Source: Telopea speciosissima | Taxonomy: Eukaryota > Streptophyta > Magnoliopsida > Proteales > Proteaceae | Assembly: GCF_018873765.1 (NCBI RefSeq) | Contig: NC_057925.1 | Span: 22,951,568-23,015,567, forward strand | Length of the DNA: 64,000 bases | Direction: 5' to 3' | Part shown: positions 1 through 12,260 of the stretch, piece after piece | Layout of the letters: every line of letters starts with the position of its first letter | Numbering within the stretch: position 1 is the first letter of the stretch | The notes under the pieces: model-generated | Seen by the model: the letters and a program-made list of their open reading frames with translations, nothing else | The model's database searches: none | Told to the model about the DNA's origin: nothing | Translations under genes and position numbers: made by a program

Positions 1-2926
1 AAGTATCTGAGGATCCGGTAAATAACATCCAGGTGCCCACTCTTGGGGGCATGCATAAACTGACTCATTACTCCAACTGCATAGGTGATATCTGGGCGAG
101 TCAAAGAGAGATAGATCAATTTCCCTACAAACCTCTGGTATTTCCCTGCATCAATAAGGGAAGGTCCACAGTCTTCTCCTAGCTTATGATTATGATCAAT
201 AGGAGAGTTTGCTGGTTTGCAGCCCAACATCCCTGTCTCTTTCAACAAGTCTAGGACAAACTTCCTTTGGCATATAATAATTATTCCCTTCTTAGACCTT
301 GACACTTCAATACCCAAGAAGTACTTTAAGGGACCCAAATCTTTAATCTCAAACTATTAAGCCAAGTAGGTCTTTAGCCTAGCTATCTCAACCCTGTCAT
401 TTCCAGTCACTACAATATCATCAACATAGACAATGAGGGTTGTGATGGTACCATTACCTCGCCGGGTAAATAAAGTGTGGTCAGCTTAGCTCTGGGAATA
501 CCCATTTTTCAAAATGGCCTGTCTAAACCTCTCAAACCAAGCCTTCGGGGACTGCTTGAGACCATATAATGCCTTCTTGAGCAGGCACACTTGAAACCAG
601 GTGGAGATTGCATGTACACTTCCTCTTCTAAATCACCATGGAGAAAAGAGTTCTTCACATCCAACTGATACAATGGCCAATCTTGATTAGCCGCCAAAGA
701 TAAAAGAACTCTTATTGAGTTATGCTTTGCCACATGAGCAAATGTCTCCTGATAATCGATCCCATACACCTGACTGTAACTTAGCCACCAACCGGGCCTT
801 GTATCTCTCAACCGTACCATCTGATCGGTACTTGACTGTGTAGACCCATTTGCATCCAACTAGAACTCTCCCCCTGGGAAGATCAACCAGTTTCCAAGTA
901 CAGTTCTTCTCAAAGGCCATCATTTCCTCAGACATGGCTTGCTTCCACTTTGGGTTAGACATGGCCTCAGTGACATTTTTTGGGATGGAAATAGAAGAGA
1001 GGGCAGCAGTGAAGGCATCACCTGTAGGAGAGAGAGCATCATAGGAAACAAACTGGGCTACAAGATTAGTGCAAGCTCTCTTTCCTTTTCTAGTAGCAAT
1101 GGGAAGTTCTAAATCAGAAGGAAGAGAAGAGATGTTACCTGACCGAGGAGGATGTATCTTAGGATATGGATCCAAACATGGCTCTTGGCAGGTCTTTTGT
1201 CCTGTATTAGGCAAGCCTTCACCTCTTTTGTATTTAATGTGGTAATCTTTCTTATTACCAGAACCATTTTCAACAACAGCCCCTTCTTTTTCATTGCTAG
1301 CATCATCACTGGAATGAGTATCAGTATCAACAACAGCCCCTTCTTTGTGTTTCCCAATATGAAACAGAAATGGAGAAGAAGGCAAAGATGGGAGGAAAGG
1401 GATAGAGATAGCCTCTTCATTTCCACTATTCTCCCCTTGAATAGGGTGTTGAGAAGAAGCAAAGAAAGGTGTCGATTCAAAGAAGGTAACATCTTTTGAG
1501 AAAAGTCGCCTTCGAGAAGAGGGGTGATAGCACTTATACCCCTTGGTAGAGGAGGAATATCCAAGGAAAATACATTTGCGTGCCTTGGGGTCAAGCTTAG
1601 ACCGAGCACATTTGTTGACATGAACATAGCAGACATACCTAAACACCTTGGGAGGAAGAGAAAAAGCAGAAGTCTGAGGAGACAACAAGTCTAAAGGGGA
1701 TTTGGAGCTCAAAAGTTTAGTGGGCATGCGATTGATTAAAAAGGAAGTAGTAAGAAGAGCTTCAGACCAAAAGGTTTTTGGAACATGCATGCCAAATAGG
1801 AGACTTCTAGTGACTTCCAACAAATGGCGATTTTTCCTTTCAGTCGCCCCATTCTGTTAAGGGGTATCCACATAAGCAACTTGATGGATAATGCCATGAT
1901 CAGTAAAAAACTATTGAAGCCCCCCATACATATATTGCCCCCCCTTTATCAGAACGAACAATTTGAATGCGAGTACGAAACTGGGTATAAATGAGCTGAT
2001 AAAAATTTTTGAAGGCATCACAGACCTCACTTTTTGTTTCATCAAAAAGGTCCAAGTTGCCTTGGATTAGCCATCAACAAAGGAAACAAAGTAGCGATAG
2101 CCAAACAAAGAAGTAGTGAGGGAAGGTCCCCAAACATCAGAGTGTACAATATGGAAGGGAATAGTGGATCGATTACCTTGATAAGGATAAGGAACGACAA
2201 TGTTTGGCAAACAAACAGGGTTCACACTGAAACACATGGGAAGAAGGAATGGAAGAAAACAAGTGGGGCAATTTTGTCCTCATAACCCCAAAAGAAGGGT
2301 GGCCCAAACGTTGATGCCACAACATCACAAAGTCAACAGTACTGTTGTCATTACGCCCACATGCGTAGGACTGAGCAGTAGGTAAAGTCCCTTGATCAAG
2401 AAGGTAAAGTCCCCTTTCCTTACGTCTTCTGCCAATTACTTTCTTTGTCACCAAATCCTGAAAAACACAATGAGATGGAAAAAAAAGTGACAGAACAATT
2501 CAAGGATTTGGTTAGGTGACTCATAGATAAGAGGTTAGTATGAAACTGAGGAACATGAAGAACAGAGTCAAGGGAGATAGAAGAAGTGACACGAGCACTG
2601 CCTTTACTAGAAATAGAGGAAAGGGAACCATCAGCAATTCTAACCTTGTCCTTACCAGAACAGATAGAGTAGGAGTCATAATACTGAGAATTGCCGATCA
2701 TATGGTTAGTGGCTCCAGAGTCAATAATCCATGTAGATCCCAGAGGTGCAACTGCAGTCATCACGGAGCATGCTTTAGTGCCCCCTCTCCTGCTGCCTTG
2801 CATACCAGGGGGGACAGCCATAAAGTATTCAACATCTCTCTCTCGTGTGTCCAGACTTCCCACAATGGTCACAGCGGAACCTATCTCTGTCATTTCCTTG
2901 GGGTGTACCCTGGCCTCTTCCTCCAA
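1..2926 (-). pseudogene. Copia element A gag-pol remnant
   Basis: Broken polyprotein on the minus strand. Visible in order from the 5' side: a CX2CX4HX4C zinc knuckle near 2,845-2,895, the protease motif DSGAT near 2,711-2,725, the GAG-pre-integrase motif WHQRLGHPS near 2,300-2,340, integrase through about 1,530 ending in the LDPKARKCIFLGYSS block, then reverse transcriptase with YKARLVAK (near 800), FLHGDLEEEVYMQ (600-660) and the YVDD active site (about 412-425). The segment at 1-115 matches the connection between reverse transcriptase and RNase H; the RNase H catalytic part is outside the window. Frameshifts near 2,440 and 800 and several stops break the frame. The zinc-knuckle frame stops at once after the last cysteine. 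No functional protein is expected. Confidence 0.85.
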
Positions 2927-4114
2927 GAGTTGACATAATGTAGGAATACGTAGAAAAAAAGGAAATAATACTCAATCCAATGGGGAGTACACACTCTACC
3001 CAAACAGAGACAGTTCTTCAAACAACCGCTGTCGATTCACTTCTCCAAAGAACACACTTACAAGATGGGAGTAATACCCAAATTCAAATGGGAAGTATAT
3101 TCTCAACCCAAAAAGAACACAGTTCAGCAGCCAAACAAGGCGAACAGCTCAAAAAAATTCAACACCACAACTGGTAGACATGGTACCAAAAGTATCCAAC
3201 AAATCAGAATGGTGCCTTGCACAAATGGGGAGTAAACTCTACCCAAAAACAAGTAAGATACCCCACAAACAAAGGGTAATACATTGCCCCAAGTAGTCAC
3301 GACAGTAAAAAGGAGGATAAATCCGTAAGAATCATTAAATCAAACACCTCATATGCAGCCCAACTACAGTCACAACAGCCATGCACCACATAACAGTTCA
3401 AAAAACTTCAAAGAACCTCAGGTCATAACCATCCAACACCCAACAAGTGTAACTACAGGCAGACATTCCAATCTCAGCAACCAATAACCATCCAATGCAT
3501 TGGTTTCCAAAAAAAAATATCAAATATGGAGCAAAAACAGGGTTGGTGGTACCTTTGGAGCAGCAAAGAGATGAAATATGCTCCTCAAACTGCTTCTCTC
3601 ATCAATCGAGTGCTGGGGGATTTGAAAGAAGACCCCTAGGCGATTCTAATGGTGCTGGTCCCACTCCAAATGGTGATGGGATGAGGGAGAGACAAGTTGG
3701 ACAAGACAGGGTTGGTGATAGTAGCAGAATTCTGTGCAGCAGCAAAAAAGAGCACTACTCTCTAACCTTATCCCTTCAAGAACCAAGCTTTTGGGGCTGT
3801 AAAAACACACCTCTAGGCCACTCAAATGGGCCTAGCTTCAAGACAAAACAGCCTGCCAAGAGGCAGAATCGAAACTGAGACAAGAATGGCTGGCGGAAAT
3901 TTTGGGTTCATCTCCAAGTGCTTCAATGCAGTTTTCCAGCCAATAGACCTCCTCCATTCATCATTGCTTTGAAGATCTAACCACAATAGATCATTCTATG
4001 TGAAGTTCTTTACATAGTATGGTCTCAATGGAATCCCTTTACATTTCTAGGGTTCCAAAGAGAGTTAAGAGTCAATGAGAGCTAGGTCAACTCTCAAAAC
4101 CTGCTCTGATAGCA

Positions 4115-4372
4115 AGTTAGAAATGAGCTAGGATTGATTCAAGATAGGAAGTAAGAAGGTAGAGGCTGAGAAGAGAGAAGAGGAGTGAAATGAACACAAT
4201 CGTATGGGAGAGAGAATTGATTTCTCTCCCATATATTCTTTATTAATCAACTGCTGGAATTACAAATAGCTCCATCGGGAGGTAAAAAAGAAGAAACTAG
4301 AGAACAAAATACAACTTAAGGCACGATACAATGGCCAGTTACAGAAATACCCCTAAAACATAAGCTCTAACA
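4115..4372 (-). repeat. 5' LTR of copia element A
   Basis: A 258-bp block ending in CTAACA on the plus strand, flanked on its left by a tRNA-Met-type primer-binding site (4,103-4,114). The partner LTR is outside the window, so the boundaries rest on the primer-binding site and the terminal motif, not on a pairwise comparison. Confidence 0.65.
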
Positions 4373-4400
4373 GAAGAAGAAGAAGAAGAAGAAGAAGATA
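4373..4400. repeat. GAA microsatellite at the A/B element junction
   Basis: Nine or so GAA units lie directly at the edge of the element A LTR, where the LTR of element B resumes. The matching place in the other B LTR (9,690-9,703) has a shorter GGAGGAAGAAG stretch, so the tract expanded after insertion or marks the target site. Confidence 0.7.
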
Positions 4401-4610
4401 AGAGAGAGGATTCGGTTGTAATGTGTTAGAGTGTAATGACTCTACACTCAACACCTATATTACTTCATTACTAGAAATAAGAATATTACATACACCTCCC
4501 TAGGGAGGAAAAAGGTAAGAAAAGAGAAAAATAGAAAAATACATAATGGGGCAACTAGACAAAAGGCTAGTTCCCAAACTACCCTTACTTAACTTCTCGC
4601 AACTCTAATA
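4373..4610 (-). repeat. 3' LTR of copia element B, truncated by element A
   Basis: Matches 9,680-9,915 nearly base for base from AGAGAGAGGATTCGG onward. The outer part is missing and begins in a GAA tract at the edge of element A. The minus-strand start has TA where TG is expected, a likely point change. Confidence 0.85.
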
Positions 4611-4636
4611 CTCCTCCTCAAGCTAGAGAATAAATG

Positions 4637-7600
4637 TCATGTATTCCTAGCTTGCATAGGACCAAACTGAATAGAGGTAAGAGCCTTGGTGAAGATATCC
4701 GCCAGTTGATCACCAGTCTTCACAAAAGGAGCACAGATGCATCCAGAGTCTATATTTTCCTTGATAAAGTGTCGATCCACTTCAATGTGCTTGGTCCTGG
4801 CATGTTGCACTGGATTGTGAGCAATACTAATAGCCACCTTATTATCACAGTAGAGTCTAATAGGGCCTTCAGTGGTAAATCCTAGTTCCTGAACAAGTCT
4901 TTCCAACATATAAGTTCACACACTCCATGAGCCATAGCTCTAAATTCTGCCTCGGCACTGGATCTAGCTACAACCGGTTTTTTGCTTCTCCATGTAACCA
5001 AGTTACATCCCACAAAGGTACAATAGCCGAAGGTAGACCTCCTGTCTATGATGGATCCAGCCCAATCAGCATCAGTAAAACCTTCCACTCTCAGGTGGTT
5101 GTGCCTAGCATACAACAGTCCTTTCCCTGGGCATGACTTCAAATATCTAAGAATACGATACACAACATCTAAATGGCCACTCTTGGGGGCATGCATAAAT
5201 TGGCTTACTACTCTGACTGCATAGGAAATATTTGGGCGTGCCATAGAAAGGTAAATAAGCTTCCCAACTAGCCTCTAGTACTTTCCCACATCAACAAGAG
5301 AAGGACCACAATCTTCTCCTAGTTTATGATTCTGCTCAATAGGAGAACTTGCTGGTTTGCAGCCTAACATCCCTGTCTCTGTCAGCAAATCAAGCACAAA
5401 CTTTCGTTGACATATGTTGATTCCTCTCTTGGTCCTTGATACTTGAATGTCTAAGAAATGCTTTAAGGGACCCAGATCTTTGATTTCAAACTGTTTAGCC
5501 AAGTAGATTTTCAGTTTATCTATCTTAGCCATATCATCTCCAATGACTACAATATCATCAACATAGACAATGAGGGTTGTGATGGTACCATTGCCCTACT
5601 TGGTAAAGAGAGTGTGGTCAACTTGACTCTGGGAATATCCATTCTTCAGAATAGCCTGTCAGAAGTGCTCAAACCATACCTTTGGTGACTGTTTGAGTCC
5701 ATATAGTGCCCTCTTGAGGAGACACACCTTCCATTCAGCTGAAGGTATTTTGAGGCTTGGTGGAAGTTGCATGTACACTTCCTCTTCCAAGTCACCATGA
5801 AGAAAGGCATTCTTCACATCTAACTGATATAATGGCCAATCTTTATTGGTAGCCAATGATAAAAGAACTCTTATAGAGTTGTGCTTAGCTACAGGAGCAA
5901 ACGTCTCCTGATAGTTAATCCCATAGACTTAACTATACCCCTTGGCCACCAACCTTGCTTTGTATCTCTTAACAGTACCATTAGATTTATACTTGATTAT
6001 ATAGACCCATCTGCATCCAACTGGGACACGTCCCTTGGGAAGATCCACCAATTGCCAAGTACCATTCTTTTCAAGGGCCATCATCTCCTCAGACATAGCT
6101 TATCTCCACTTTGGGTCAGATATAGCATCAGTAACATTCCTGGGAATAGAAGCTGTAGAGAGAGTAGCAATAAAGGCAAGACCTGTAGGAGAAAGAGCAT
6201 CATAGGAAACAAACTGGGCTATAAGATTAGTACAAGCTCTTTTCCCCTTTCTAACAGCAATAGAAAGGTCTAAATCAGATGGAGGAGAAGGGATATCACT
6301 TGATTGAGGAGAATGAATCTCAGGATCTGGATCTGGATCCAAAGAGGACTCTTGGTAGGTCTTCTTTCCTTCATTATGCAAGCCTTCACCACTCTTGTAT
6401 TTAATGTGGTAATCCTTCTCCTTACCAGAACCACTGTTAACAACCAAATATATATTCACATCCACATCCACAACCTTGTGTTTTCCAATGTCAAGCATAA
6501 AGGGAGAGATAGGTAGAGGATAATGAAGAAAATCAGCAGCTTGTTCACTTCCACAATTCTCCCCCTAAAGAGGATGCTGAGATGGTGCAAAGAAAGGGAC
6601 AGACTCAAGGAAAGTGACATCTTTGGAGATTAGGCACCTGTGAGAAGATGGGTAATAGCATGTTTAACCTTTGGTAGTAGAAGAGTACCCAAGAAATAGA
6701 CACTTGAGAGCTTTGGGATCAAGTTTAGTACGATGTGATTTGTTAATATGAACATAACAAACACAACCAAAGACTTTAGGAGGAAGAGAGAAAGCAGAAA
6801 CCTGTGGAGATAAGATTTCTAAGAGTGATTTGAAATCAAGAAGTTTGGTAGGCATGCGATTAATGAGAAAGGAAGCAGTGAGAAAAGCTGCAGATCAGAA
6901 GGTCTTGGGAACATGCATGCCAAACAAGAGACTACGGGTGACCTCCAATAAATGGTGATTTTTCCTCTCAACAACCCCATTTTGTTGGGGTGTGTCAAGT
7001 CACGCGAGCTGATAGATAATGCCATTATTAGTAAAGAAGGCTTGGAGGCTACCAAACATGTATTTTCCTCCTCTATTAGACCGAATAATTTTGATACGAG
7101 TATCAAACTGAGTAAGAATCATTTGATAAAAATTCTGAAATGCATCACACACATCACTTTTATATTTCATAAGAACAGTCCAATTAGCATGAGAAAAATC
7201 ATCAACAAATGACACAAAGTAACGATAGCCAAATAAAGAGCTAGTAGGGGAAGGTCCCCAAACATCAGTATGCACAATATGGAAAGGAGCAGCAGTTCTA
7301 TTACCATGATATTGATAAGAAGAACGACAATGTTTGCAAACATATATGGTTCACATTGAAAAACATGAGAAGAGAATAGAAGAAAATAAGTGAGGCAAAT
7401 TTTTCCTCATTACAGTAAAAGATGGATGACCAAGACGACGATGCCATAACATAACAAACTCCACAGAACTACTATCATTACGTCCACACACATAGGACTG
7501 AGTTGTGGGAAAAAAAGGGTAATAAAGGTAAAGGCCTTGCTCCTCATGTCCATTACCAATAATCCTCTTCGTCACCAAATCCTGAAAAAGACAGTGAGAA

Positions 7601-8957
7601 GGAAAAAATGTGACACAACAGTTCAGAGATTTAGTCAAGTGACTCACAGATAAAAGATTAAGTGTAAGGTTAGGGACATAAAGAACGGAAGTAAGGGAAA
7701 TAGATGATGTAATAGGGATACTACCCTTACCAGATATGGAGGAAAGGGAGCCATCAGCTACCTTAACCTTATCCTTACCAGAGCAAATGGTATAGGAATC
7801 ATAATAATGGGATGTACCAGTCATGTGGTCAGTGGCACTAGAGTCAATGACCTAAGACTGGGTTGCAGTAGAAGCGGAGGTAGAGACCTGCAAAGCTGAG
7901 GATGAAGAAGAGCTGGCCACTGTGGGTGCAGGAGATATGCTCAGCTGTGACATGACCCTGCGAAACACTGCATCTGCCAAAGTGGAGTCATCCTGTGTAG
8001 TATCTGTCTCAGTCATCACAGAGTGTGTTCTAGCTTCCCCTCTACGGCTACCATGACCTCGTGTATCAGGAGGACGACCATGAAGAGACCAATACCTATC
8101 CTTGGTGTGGTCAGTTCTCCCACAATGATCACGTTTCCACTGGCACCAATTGTCTTCACTGCTCTGTCTTCCTCACGGTTAGGCCCTTGGCCTCTACCAC
8201 CTCCACGGGTGTCTCGGAAAGAACTAGAATTGAGAGCTGACCTCTCAAGAGATGATGCTAGTGTTGGTTCCATAGCAACACGCTGAGTCTCCTCACTCTG
8301 TAAGTAACTACAGACCTCACTAAGAGATGGAAGGGGAGACCGACCTAAAATCTGGAGTCTGATTGGCTCCTAGTTAGGGTTCAGACCACCAAGTAAAGTG
8401 AAGACACGCTCCTTTTCAAGAGTCCGATACACCTTTGCTTCAACCTCTGGGTTGGTCAAGTGAAGATCCTTGTAGTGGTCATACTCCTCCAAAAGACTAA
8501 GAAAAGCATTGTAGTACGCAGAAATGGTCCTGTCGCCCTGCCTCATTGAGTTAATTTTTTGATGAAGCTGACAGACCTTGGCAGAGTCACCCACTCTATC
8601 AAAAGTCTGGGAGACACTGTCCTAGATTGACTTTGCAGTTTCTTTTCTTATAAACCTTCTCCCAATCTCGAGTGTCATGGAGAAAATTAGCCATGTCATG
8701 ACTGTAGAGTTTTTGGTCTCCCATTTGTCATAGGTAGGTGAACTAGGCTCTGGAGCTTTAATAGTACCAGTAATGTACCCAAGTTTCCCTTTGCTCCTAA
8801 GGAAAAGCTTCACAGAGTGTGACCAGTCCAAGTAGTTAGTGCCATCAAGTTTCACAAAGGAAATCTGTGTGTGTGTACTCTCATAAACCAACTGAGGGGC
8901 AGCTGGAGTGGGCTGTGAATCAACCGAACCAAGTCCAGATGTACCCGAATCAACCAT
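4637..8957 (-). pseudogene. Copia element B gag-pol remnant
   Basis: The gag start is an ATG at 8,957. The UBN2-type gag domain (motif GTNYLDWSHSVKLFL) spans about 8,370-8,900, followed by a zinc-knuckle region near 8,100-8,160. The protease motif reads DSSAT instead of DSGAT near 7,830, so the catalytic triad glycine is lost. GAG-pre-integrase and integrase occupy about 6,660-7,500, reverse transcriptase 5,270-6,110 with YVDD near 5,560, and RNase H 4,637-5,250 ending with the ADIFTKAL block. In-frame stops include TAG at 5,275-5,277 and TAG just upstream of the protease motif. Frameshifts separate several domains, for example near 4,890. The element cannot make a full polyprotein. Confidence 0.87.
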
Positions 8958-9640
8958 ATTGTATGGAAAACAACACTTAACCATTAACCAGATTACCAAC
9001 TGCAAGTGGGGAGTACACACTCAAACCAAATAGAGGATTCCAATACAAAACAGAAATTCCAGTAAGGAAGAAGACAGGTATAAGCTGGTCCTTAACACTT
9101 TCCGAGAGGTAATACTAACTTAAACAAGCTCCAATATCTCAAACATGGTGTCCACTATCATTCTTCTACCAAGAGAGAAACCCAACACCAAAAAAGCAAG
9201 AGCAAGAAATAAAGGTAATCTCGGTTTTACCTGGGCAGAAAAAGGAGCAGCACGAAAATGGGCTATGCTCAAATAGGGTTCTCATCCATCAAGGGAAAAC
9301 ACAAGTGGCATAAAGAGGACCCTTGTACGATCCTACAGAGTTACTCCAACCCCCAAACACATACCGAGAGAAGGAGAAGCAGAACCTGCAACTTGTAGCC
9401 GGCGGTAACCCTAGCTGAGACTGGGTGAGCTTCAAAACATCATGAGAGCTTCAACACAGCTCAAATAACACTTGCAAACACTTGAATAGGTTATATCGAA
9501 CCTATTTCATGCTTCTTTGACAGCTTTCTTACATAGGAGTCTTCTCCTTGAAATCCTTTGTGAACTAGGATCTCAAAGAGAAGAAAAAGAATAGAAGAGA
9601 GGAGCAGAAAACGACTCTCAAACCTAAAGATCTGATACCA

Positions 9641-9915
9641 AGTTAGATTTTAGGTTTAGGAATGTAAGTAAGAGAAGGAGAGGATGTTGGAGGAGGAAGA
9701 AGACAAGAGAGAGGATTCGGTTGTAATGTGTTAGAGTGTAATGACTCTACACTCGACAACTATGTTACTTCATTACTAGAAATAAGAATATTACATACAC
9801 CTCCCTAGGGAGGTAAAAGGTAAGAAAGGAGAAAAATAGAAAAATACATAATGGGGCAACTAGACAAAAGGCTAGTTCCCAAACTACCCTTACATAACTT
9901 CTCACAACTCTAACA
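9641..9915 (-). repeat. 5' LTR of copia element B
   Basis: A 275-bp LTR ending in CTAACA on the plus strand, directly next to a tRNA-Met primer-binding site on its left. It shares about 235 bp with the copy at 4,373-4,610. Confidence 0.85.
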
Positions 9916-10504
9916 GTTGGGATGGATGAGTGGGCAAGACTAGAAATGCAACTGTAAGGTCGTCTGATAGAAGCTAGGAGTAGCACCATCAAGAAAATGG
10001 AGAGTTGAACAAAATGGGTTAGTCATATGTATCGTGAAGGTCATTGATGCACCTGCTAGTTCAATGAAGAAGATTGAATGCTCTAGATGGTAGAAAATTT
10101 TGGAGAGGTATTTACTAAGGATGGCTTGGCTTTAAGAGAAAGGAATGCTACAACTGGTTTTGTATTGCCAACTCTAGTGGATGGGCTATTGATGACACTA
10201 ATGATGATAATGATAGATCAATCATGTGTTTTTTGGATTGTTTAGGTGATTGTTATCAAATTGACATTTAGATCCCAAAATGATAATGTAGATCCAATTT
10301 AAAAGGGGAAAAGCCTAGCTATTTAGTCAAGAAGGGCTGCATGGGCCATGGATCTTAACTTGTTATTTGTGTAGAGGTATAACTAATTTTATAGTGATAG
10401 GGACCTTCTGGATTAACCAGACATCAGATTCCATTGCCCAACTCAACCATATGGCCACTTCCTCCTTGTATTCCTTTTTGTTTTTTTGTTATAAAAAAAA
10501 AGAA
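9916..10504. other. Gene-poor spacer with a weak coding remnant
   Basis: This interval between copia B and the Mutator-like element has no element ends that I can define. About 50 codons on the plus strand near 10,130-10,270 read without a stop and contain CYNWFCIANSSGWAIDD, which looks protein-like, but I do not recognise the family. It could be a decayed gene piece or chance. Confidence 0.3.
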
Positions 10505-10665
10505 GGATAAATTACTCCCCCTTACCCTCAATTATGCCCGAATGACAAGCCCCACCCCTGGGTATTGAGTAATAACTCTCCCCTCCCCTGAAATCAAAAG
10601 ATTCTGTCAACCGTACCCATTCTGTCAAAAATGTCTGTTAAGTGTTAGAAAAAGACTATATTACC
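10505..10665 (+). repeat. Left terminal inverted repeat of the Mutator-like element
   Basis: Pairs over about 160 bp with the inverse of 12,261-12,420, with a handful of mismatches. Shared blocks include the segments reading ATTATGCCCGAATGACAAG and GTATTGAGTAATAACTCTCC. Confidence 0.85.
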
Positions 10666-10786
10666 CCCTGCTTCTTCTTCTTCCTCCTCCTGCAACTCTG
10701 CCCCCACCCTGCTGCCAACGCAACCCATCTCACTGCCCCCACTCATGCTCTCTCCTTGCCCTTCCCTTCTCGGAATCTACGTTGCT

Positions 10787-10903
10787 TCAACTAAGATTCC
10801 TTCCCCGAGACAGCTTCGTCTCTATGAGGTCTAGAAAGGACGGAGTCTTCCTGAGTGTTAACCCCTGAGGACTGGATTGTTCGGATACATTTTGGGCTTC
10901 AAC
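10787..10903 (-). pseudogene. Captured exon fragment, unidentified gene
   Basis: On the minus strand a consensus splice acceptor (TTGCAG) at 10,904-10,909 precedes a 39-codon exon-like segment ending in a stop at 10,787. It contains the motif LTLRKTPSFLDLIETKLS. I have the impression of having met this motif in plant proteins but cannot assign it to a family. It lies inside the Mutator-like element, so it is most simply a captured terminal exon. Confidence 0.45.
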
Positions 10904-11745
10904 CTGCAAAAATGGAGGAATTAACAAGGAACAACACAAACTAATTATGAAGAAGTTCTTCTTCTTCTCGTTATCTGACTGTCCCCCAAGTATGAACTGA
11001 TTCACAATCTTCAAACTGTTGTAATCCCAGAGTCAGAGACACACCATTGCTGGCCGTCACTCAATTAGTTCAGGAGAACAGAAAATGAAAGGAAGGGGTG
11101 AAATATTCAGAATTACAGAAAATTAATGAGATGCCGGACTTATCATGATGCGGGCATCAAAGGGAAGGCCCGCAGTCGCTCAATTAGTTCAAGAATCAAG
11201 TCTTCCAGAACCAAACAATCAACCACCACAGAGTAGAGAGTGGGGTTAAAAGAACAGTTTTTGAAGGGTTAAATGAACTTTTTAACAGAGAAATTGGGAG
11301 AAGAAAAAGAAAAAAAAGGGAAACTAACAGTATACCTCTTCAAGCAAGGAAATTAATTAATCACTTTTCGTTTCTGCAATTCGAGAAGCCTTTTAATGGA
11401 ATTTTAGTTGCAGGATCAGAAGAAACCCCACTGGCCATTGTTATTGTCGTCTCCTTATCCGTAATAGTTAGAAGTTAGAACAGCATACTTGGGCATAGAC
11501 TAATAACCCAACGATTCATATCGCAAACCAGATGCAAAGTTACGAATCAAATTCGGAGCTCTTCAATTTGACTACAGGCATGGAGATGTTAGCGTTCCCC
11601 TCGAAGAATATCCAGCAGCAGAGAGATGGTAACTTGGTCATGTGAACTTGTGAAGTCAAACTAGAAAAAAAAAAAAAACCCATTTCGGTCTGATTAACAA
11701 AAACATATAAAAGATAGAGGAGCTTGAGAAAAAGAAAAGAACACC

Positions 11746-11937
11746 ATGGTTCAGGGACCTGCATCTCAGAAGATTCGCTTTTGGGTAGATGAAAAAGGTG
11801 GTGGTGATGAGCTCACCACTTTGGATGGCCTTCAGGTTTCTCTATGTGGTTCTGTCAACGGCAACGGAGAGATTGCTAAGGAATTCGAAAGTTCTGAAGC
11901 TAATTTTAAGCGTATAAAATTAATGGGTTCCCATTAA
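11746..11937 (+). pseudogene. Captured N-terminal fragment, unidentified (63 codons)
   Basis: A plus-strand ORF that begins MVQGPASQKIRFWVDEKGGG and ends at a TAA. The ATG context (CACCATGG) is good for a plant start. The sequence is charged and has no membrane segment. I considered a decayed cold-shock domain because of the KIRFW and DEKG spacing, but the match is weak. It sits between the inverted repeats of the Mutator-like element, so it is probably a captured first exon. Confidence 0.4.
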
Positions 11938-12039
11938 AATATAAGCAGAGATTGAAGATATCCAATAATTCTTCCTGGGTTCTGTGCATCTGAGCTTGAA
12001 TTTTCTACCTCTATTAAATCAGAGAAGAGAAGGCTTTCT

Positions 12040-12171
12040 TGCTTTGGCGGTGGAGGCGGCAGTGGTTATGGACGTCGTGAGGGCGGCGGTGGTGGATACA
12101 GCTGTGGTTGTGACCGTGGCTACGGAAGTGGTGGTGGTGGTGGTGACCGTTACTCGAGCTGGAGAAACTAG
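12040..12171 (+). pseudogene. Captured C-terminus of a GRP7-like glycine-rich RNA-binding protein
   Basis: Forty-four codons read CFGGGGGSGYGRREGGGGGY, then further Gly/Tyr/Arg repeats, and end in SSWRN and a TAG stop. Plant glycine-rich RNA-binding proteins of the GRP7/GRP8 (RBG) class have an N-terminal RRM, then GYGRREGGGGY-type repeats and a terminus close to NWRN, so this looks like the last exon of such a gene. No RRM is present nearby. The fragment is in the same orientation as the ORF at 11,746 but in a different frame, so it is not an intact gene. Confidence 0.65.
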
Positions 12172-12260
12172 GGTTTCTAGAGATGTTTTTACGGTTTTGA
12201 TATGCTTAGGGAGTATTATTGGAATATCACAAACATAAGGACATTTTGGGGTTTAATTGA

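Larger units (their letters stand above)
1..4372 (-). mobile_element. Ty1/copia LTR retrotransposon A (3' end outside window)
   Basis: Minus-strand copia element whose 5' LTR is at 4,115-4,372 and whose 3' end lies beyond the window start. Reading leftward there is a leader without long ORFs (2,930-4,100), a CCHC zinc knuckle, protease, integrase and reverse transcriptase. A primer-binding-like site complementary to initiator tRNA-Met abuts the LTR at 4,103-4,114 with one mismatch to the usual motif. Immediately right of the LTR is a GAA tract that belongs to the LTR of element B, so A appears to be inserted into B. The gag N-terminal domain seen in element B is not found here, so A is an internally deleted, non-autonomous copy. 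Confidence 0.85.
4373..9915 (-). mobile_element. Ty1/copia LTR retrotransposon B
   Basis: About 5.5-kb minus-strand copia element with related LTRs at both ends (4,373-4,610 and 9,641-9,915). The primer-binding site complementary to initiator tRNA-Met is at 9,629-9,640 and a polypurine tract (read on the minus strand) lies just right of 4,610. The left LTR lacks its first ~40 bp, which are replaced by element A, so A is nested in B. All copia domains are recognisable but carry stops and frameshifts. Coding similarity between A and B is high, so they are related families with different LTRs. Confidence 0.88.

Noticed and set aside
11746-11937. Cold-shock domain protein
   Set aside because: KIRFW..DEKG spacing recalls the cold-shock motif, but the RNA-binding aromatic motifs and the rest of the domain are absent.
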